Source of the DNA: Labrenzia sp. PHM005
Lineage (GTDB): Bacteria; Pseudomonadota; Alphaproteobacteria; Rhizobiales; Stappiaceae
Length of the DNA stretch: 64,000 nt
Assembly (NCBI RefSeq): GCF_006517275.1
Contig: NZ_CP041191.1
Coordinates: 4,087,001-4,151,000, forward strand
Direction: 5' to 3'
Shown here in pieces: positions 61,423 to 64,000 of the stretch; the stretch's first letter is position 1; each line of letters starts with the position of its first letter. The position numbers and the translations under genes are program-made. The notes under the pieces are model-generated. The model saw only the letters and a list, made by a program, of their open reading frames with translations. It did no database searches and was not told where the DNA came from.

Positions 61423-61883
61423 GCTCAACTCCTGTTTATGTTCTTGCACCCGGCCCCGCCAAGGCAGCTGGATGGCATGGCACTCCGTTTAAAGCGCCCA
61501 ATTCTAAAGTCCACACCCTAGCGATCAGATTGTACAAACGCCGCCTTTTTTGGCCAGCTCCCCCCATTTTCCACAGTGTTGACCCCTGCCGGGCCATTAA
61601 GAGGCAAAAAAGCCACGCAACAAAATGTGCCATTGCAGCCGGTCTTGTTTCGCAATCCCGGTCTATCCACACCGAAAGTCATTCTGTACTTGTTTTGTTC
61701 TTATCATTTTTATACTCTTGATTCAATTCTCCTGCCAGGTTTGGCAGCAAACGGAATTTTGCAGAGACAGCCATCTGGAAGACGGGCTGGAAACTGCTAT
61801 ATCGGGTGCGAGCAGGACCGCGCCCGGGAGACATATTAAAAGCCCGGCCCGGGCTGTCTGCGCAAGATCAGGATGACGACAAT
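61423..61883. promoter_or_regulatory. ssb-uvrA divergent region with possible SOS box
   Basis: A 460-base divergent gap. GTACTTGTTTTGTTC at 61686-61700 is a one-mismatch match to the alphaproteobacterial LexA box GTTC-N7-GTTC. Open frames here lack ribosome binding sites and are not supported. Confidence 0.4.
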
Positions 61884-64000
61884 ATGACGACTGCGAAGGC
61901 TTCTGATAGCGACGCCTGGAAAAAAGACCCGACGAAAGTTCTCAGTGTGCGCGGGGCCCGCGAACACAATCTGAAGAACGTCGATCTAGATTTACCGCGC
62001 AACAAGCTGATCGTCATGACCGGGCTATCCGGGTCGGGAAAATCGTCTCTTGCTTTCGACACCATCTACGCGGAAGGCCAGCGCCGGTATGTTGAAAGCC
62101 TGTCCGCTTATGCCCGCCAGTTCCTGGAGATGATGCAGAAGCCGGATGTCGATCAGATCGACGGCCTGTCTCCGGCAATTTCCATTGAGCAGAAGACGAC
62201 CTCACGTAATCCGCGCTCTACCGTCGGCACGGTCACGGAAATCTATGACTATATGCGCTTGTTGTTTGCGCGGGTTGGGATTCCGTATTCCCCGGCAACC
62301 GGCCTGCCCATCGAAAGCCAGACGGTCAGCCAGATGGTCGACCGGGTCATGGATCTGGACGAAGGCAGCCGCCTGTATTTGCTGGCGCCGATGGTCCGCG
62401 GCCGCAAAGGCGAGTACCGTAAGGAACTCGCCGAACTGATGAAAAAGGGCTTCCAGCGGGTTAAGATCGACGGAACCTTTTACGAAATTGCCGATGCTCC
62501 CGCGCTCGACAAGAAATTCAAACACGACATCGATGTGGTCGTGGACCGGATTGTCGTGCGCGACGATATCGCCGGCCGCCTGGCCGATTCACTGGAAACA
62601 GCGCTGAAACTGGCCGATGGCATCGCAATCGCCGAGTTTGCCGGAGAAACCGAAGAAAACGGCGTTCCAAAGCGGCTGATCTTTTCCGAAAAATTCGCTT
62701 GCCCGGTCTCCGGTTTCACCATCCCGGAAATCGAACCACGTCTGTTTTCTTTCAACAACCCGTTTGGTGCCTGTCCAACGTGCGACGGGCTGGGCACTAC
62801 GCTCGCCTTTGAAGAAGATTTGGTCGTGCCCGACCATACCTTGTCTTTGCGCGAAGGTGCGGTGCTGCCCTGGGCGAAAACCGGCTCCACCTCACCCTAT
62901 TACGCCCAGACTCTGGAAGCCCTTTGCCGCCATTTTGATGTGTCTATGGCGACACCCTGGAAGGATCTGGACGCGAAAGTTCAGGACGCAATCCTTCATG
63001 GCACCGGCAAGACGGACATCGAGTTTGTCTATGACGATGGCGTACGCAGCTACCGGACGGAAAAGCCGTTTGAGGGCGTCATCGGCAACATCGAACGGCG
63101 CTGGCGGGAGACAGAATCCACCTGGGTGCGCGAAGAACTCGCCCGGTTCCAGTCCGACCACGCCTGCCCAGCTTGCCAGGGCTACCGCCTGAAACCTGAA
63201 GCGCTTGCGGTCAAGATCGCCGATCGGCACATCGGCCATATCACGGAGCTTTCCATTCGCGATGCCGGGGCATGGTTCGACCAGCTTCCGGCAAAGCTCA
63301 ATGACAAACAGACGGAAATCGCTGGACGGATCCTGAAGGAAATCCGCGAACGGCTGAAGTTCCTCAACGATGTCGGGCTGGAGTATCTCTCCATGGCGCG
63401 TTCGTCCGGCACCTTGTCGGGCGGTGAAAGTCAGCGGATCCGCCTTGCGTCTCAGATCGGATCAGGCCTCACCGGCGTTTTGTATGTTCTGGACGAGCCG
63501 TCCATCGGCCTGCACCAGCGCGACAACGCCCGGCTTCTGGAAACCTTGCGCCACCTGCGTGATCTCGGGAATACGGTGATTGTCGTTGAACACGACGAGG
63601 ATGCGGTTCTGACCGCGGACTATGTTGTTGATGTCGGACCAGGCGCCGGTGTGCACGGCGGCCAGGTGGTTGCCCATGGCTCCCCGCAAGATGTCATGGC
63701 CAACGGCAACTCCTTGACCGGTCAGTACCTCTCCGGCGCCAAGATGATTCCACTGCCGATGGAACGGCGCAAGATCGACAAGAAACGCAAGATCTCTGTC
63801 AAAGGCGCGCGCGGCAACAACCTCAAGGATGTTGATGTCGACGTCCCGCTCAGCACATTTACCTGTGTCACCGGCGTGTCCGGTGGCGGCAAATCCACCT
63901 TCTTGATCGATACGCTTTATAAGTCGGCCGCGCGGCGTTTGAATGGTGCCCGCGACAACCCGGCGCCGCATGACCGCATCGAAGGCCTGGAGGTGCTCGA
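61884..64000 (+). CDS. uvrA: UvrA excinuclease ABC subunit A (3' end cut by window)
   Basis: At least 705 residues, open at the window end; UvrA is usually 950-1000. The start ATG follows AGGATGACGACAAT. First Walker [23 protein letters not shown] is at about 45-66 ([10 protein letters not shown]); signature 1 and zinc-binding CPVSGF...CPTCDG; then CPACQGYRL; the second-half signature [21 protein letters not shown] with Walker [18 protein letters not shown], and second Walker [10 protein letters not shown] near the window end. It recognises bulky DNA lesions in nucleotide excision repair with UvrB and UvrC. Confidence 0.95.
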   Translation, partial: MTTAKASDSDAWKKDPTKVLSVRGAREHNLKNVDLDLPRNKLIVMTGLSGSGKSSLAFDTIYAEGQRRYVESLSAYARQFLEMMQKPDVDQIDGLSPAISIEQKTTSRNPRSTVGTVTEIYDYMRLLFARVGIPYSPATGLPIESQTVSQMVDRVMDLDEGSRLYLLAPMVRGRKGEYRKELAELMKKGFQRVKIDGTFYEIADAPALDKKFKHDIDVVVDRIVVRDDIAGRLADSLETALKLADGIAIAEFAGETEENGVPKRLIFSEKFACPVSGFTIPEIEPRLFSFNNPFGACPTCDGLGTTLAFEEDLVVPDHTLSLREGAVLPWAKTGSTSPYYAQTLEALCRHFDVSMATPWKDLDAKVQDAILHGTGKTDIEFVYDDGVRSYRTEKPFEGVIGNIERRWRETESTWVREELARFQSDHACPACQGYRLKPEALAVKIADRHIGHITELSIRDAGAWFDQLPAKLNDKQTEIAGRILKEIRERLKFLNDVGLEYLSMARSSGTLSGGESQRIRLASQIGSGLTGVLYVLDEPSIGLHQRDNARLLETLRHLRDLGNTVIVVEHDEDAVLTADYVVDVGPGAGVHGGQVVAHGSPQDVMANGNSLTGQYLSGAKMIPLPMERRKIDKKRKISVKGARGNNLKDVDVDVPLSTFTCVTGVSGGGKSTFLIDTLYKSAARRLNGARDNPAPHDRIEGLEVL

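Noticed and set aside
61530..61876. Short frames in the ssb-uvrA gap
   Set aside because: Three overlapping frames without ribosome binding sites or coding-like composition; the region is better explained as a promoter.
1..64000. tRNA or rRNA genes and integration sites
   Set aside because: No cloverleaf with a plausible T-loop, no rRNA signature and no clear attachment repeats were found by reading; a tRNA scan would be needed to be certain.

Overview
The window looks like chromosomal DNA of a marine-type alphaproteobacterium. The protein families (PaaX/PaaG/PaaI/PaaK, BKACE with a Liv-type ABC transporter, DUF6634-like and DUF3102-like accessory proteins, SSB ending in DDEIPF) and the moderately GC-rich coding style suggest Hyphomicrobiales, perhaps a Roseibium/Labrenzia/Stappia relative. 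That placement is inference; no rRNA or tRNA gene was seen.

Layout. 1-3.5 kb: a small lipoprotein, a winged-helix protein, a stand-alone PD-(D/E)XK-like protein and a decayed IS5-family transposase. 3.6-11.9 kb: a coherent locus with an AraC-type regulator divergent from two exported ureohydrolases (agmatinase/arginase fold), an outer-membrane barrel-like protein, and a row of HupE/UreJ proteins with a PpiC-like foldase. 12-15 kb: an MltF-like lytic transglycosylase and a cation diffusion facilitator. 14.9-22.6 kb: an accessory island with a HelD-like N-terminal fragment, a soluble FtsH-like AAA+/M41 protease, a DUF6634-like protein, a PD-(D/E)XK-like protein, an XRE regulator facing an 18-bp palindrome, an iteron-like repeat field, a DUF3102-like protein and a YubB-like protein. 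22.9 kb: a diguanylate cyclase.

24.2-33.8 kb: a ten-gene leftward operon (cyclase, cupin, SDR, 3-hydroxyacyl-CoA/carnitine-dehydrogenase-like enzyme, substrate-binding protein, LivG, LivF, LivH, LivM, BKACE) with a divergent IclR regulator. This looks like an uptake-plus-degradation module for an unknown beta-hydroxy or beta-keto acid. 34-53 kb: an SNase-like protein, then a type I secretion locus. Its cargo is an adhesin of about 4,171 residues whose core is exactly 26 tandem 303-bp units. The cargo gene is flanked by two ABC proteins with strongly altered ATPase motifs and by a HlyD adaptor; no TolC gene is in the window.

53.4-56.9 kb: part of the phenylacetate pathway (paaG-paaI-paaK, with paaX convergent). 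57-64 kb: an orphan His-rich ZnuA behind a Zur-like palindrome, a YcbB-type L,D-transpeptidase, ssb, and divergent uvrA, which runs off the window end.

The best candidates for undescribed biology are the periplasmic ureohydrolase-barrel-HupE locus, the soluble AAA+/M41 island, and the type I exporter in which neither nucleotide-binding site looks canonical.
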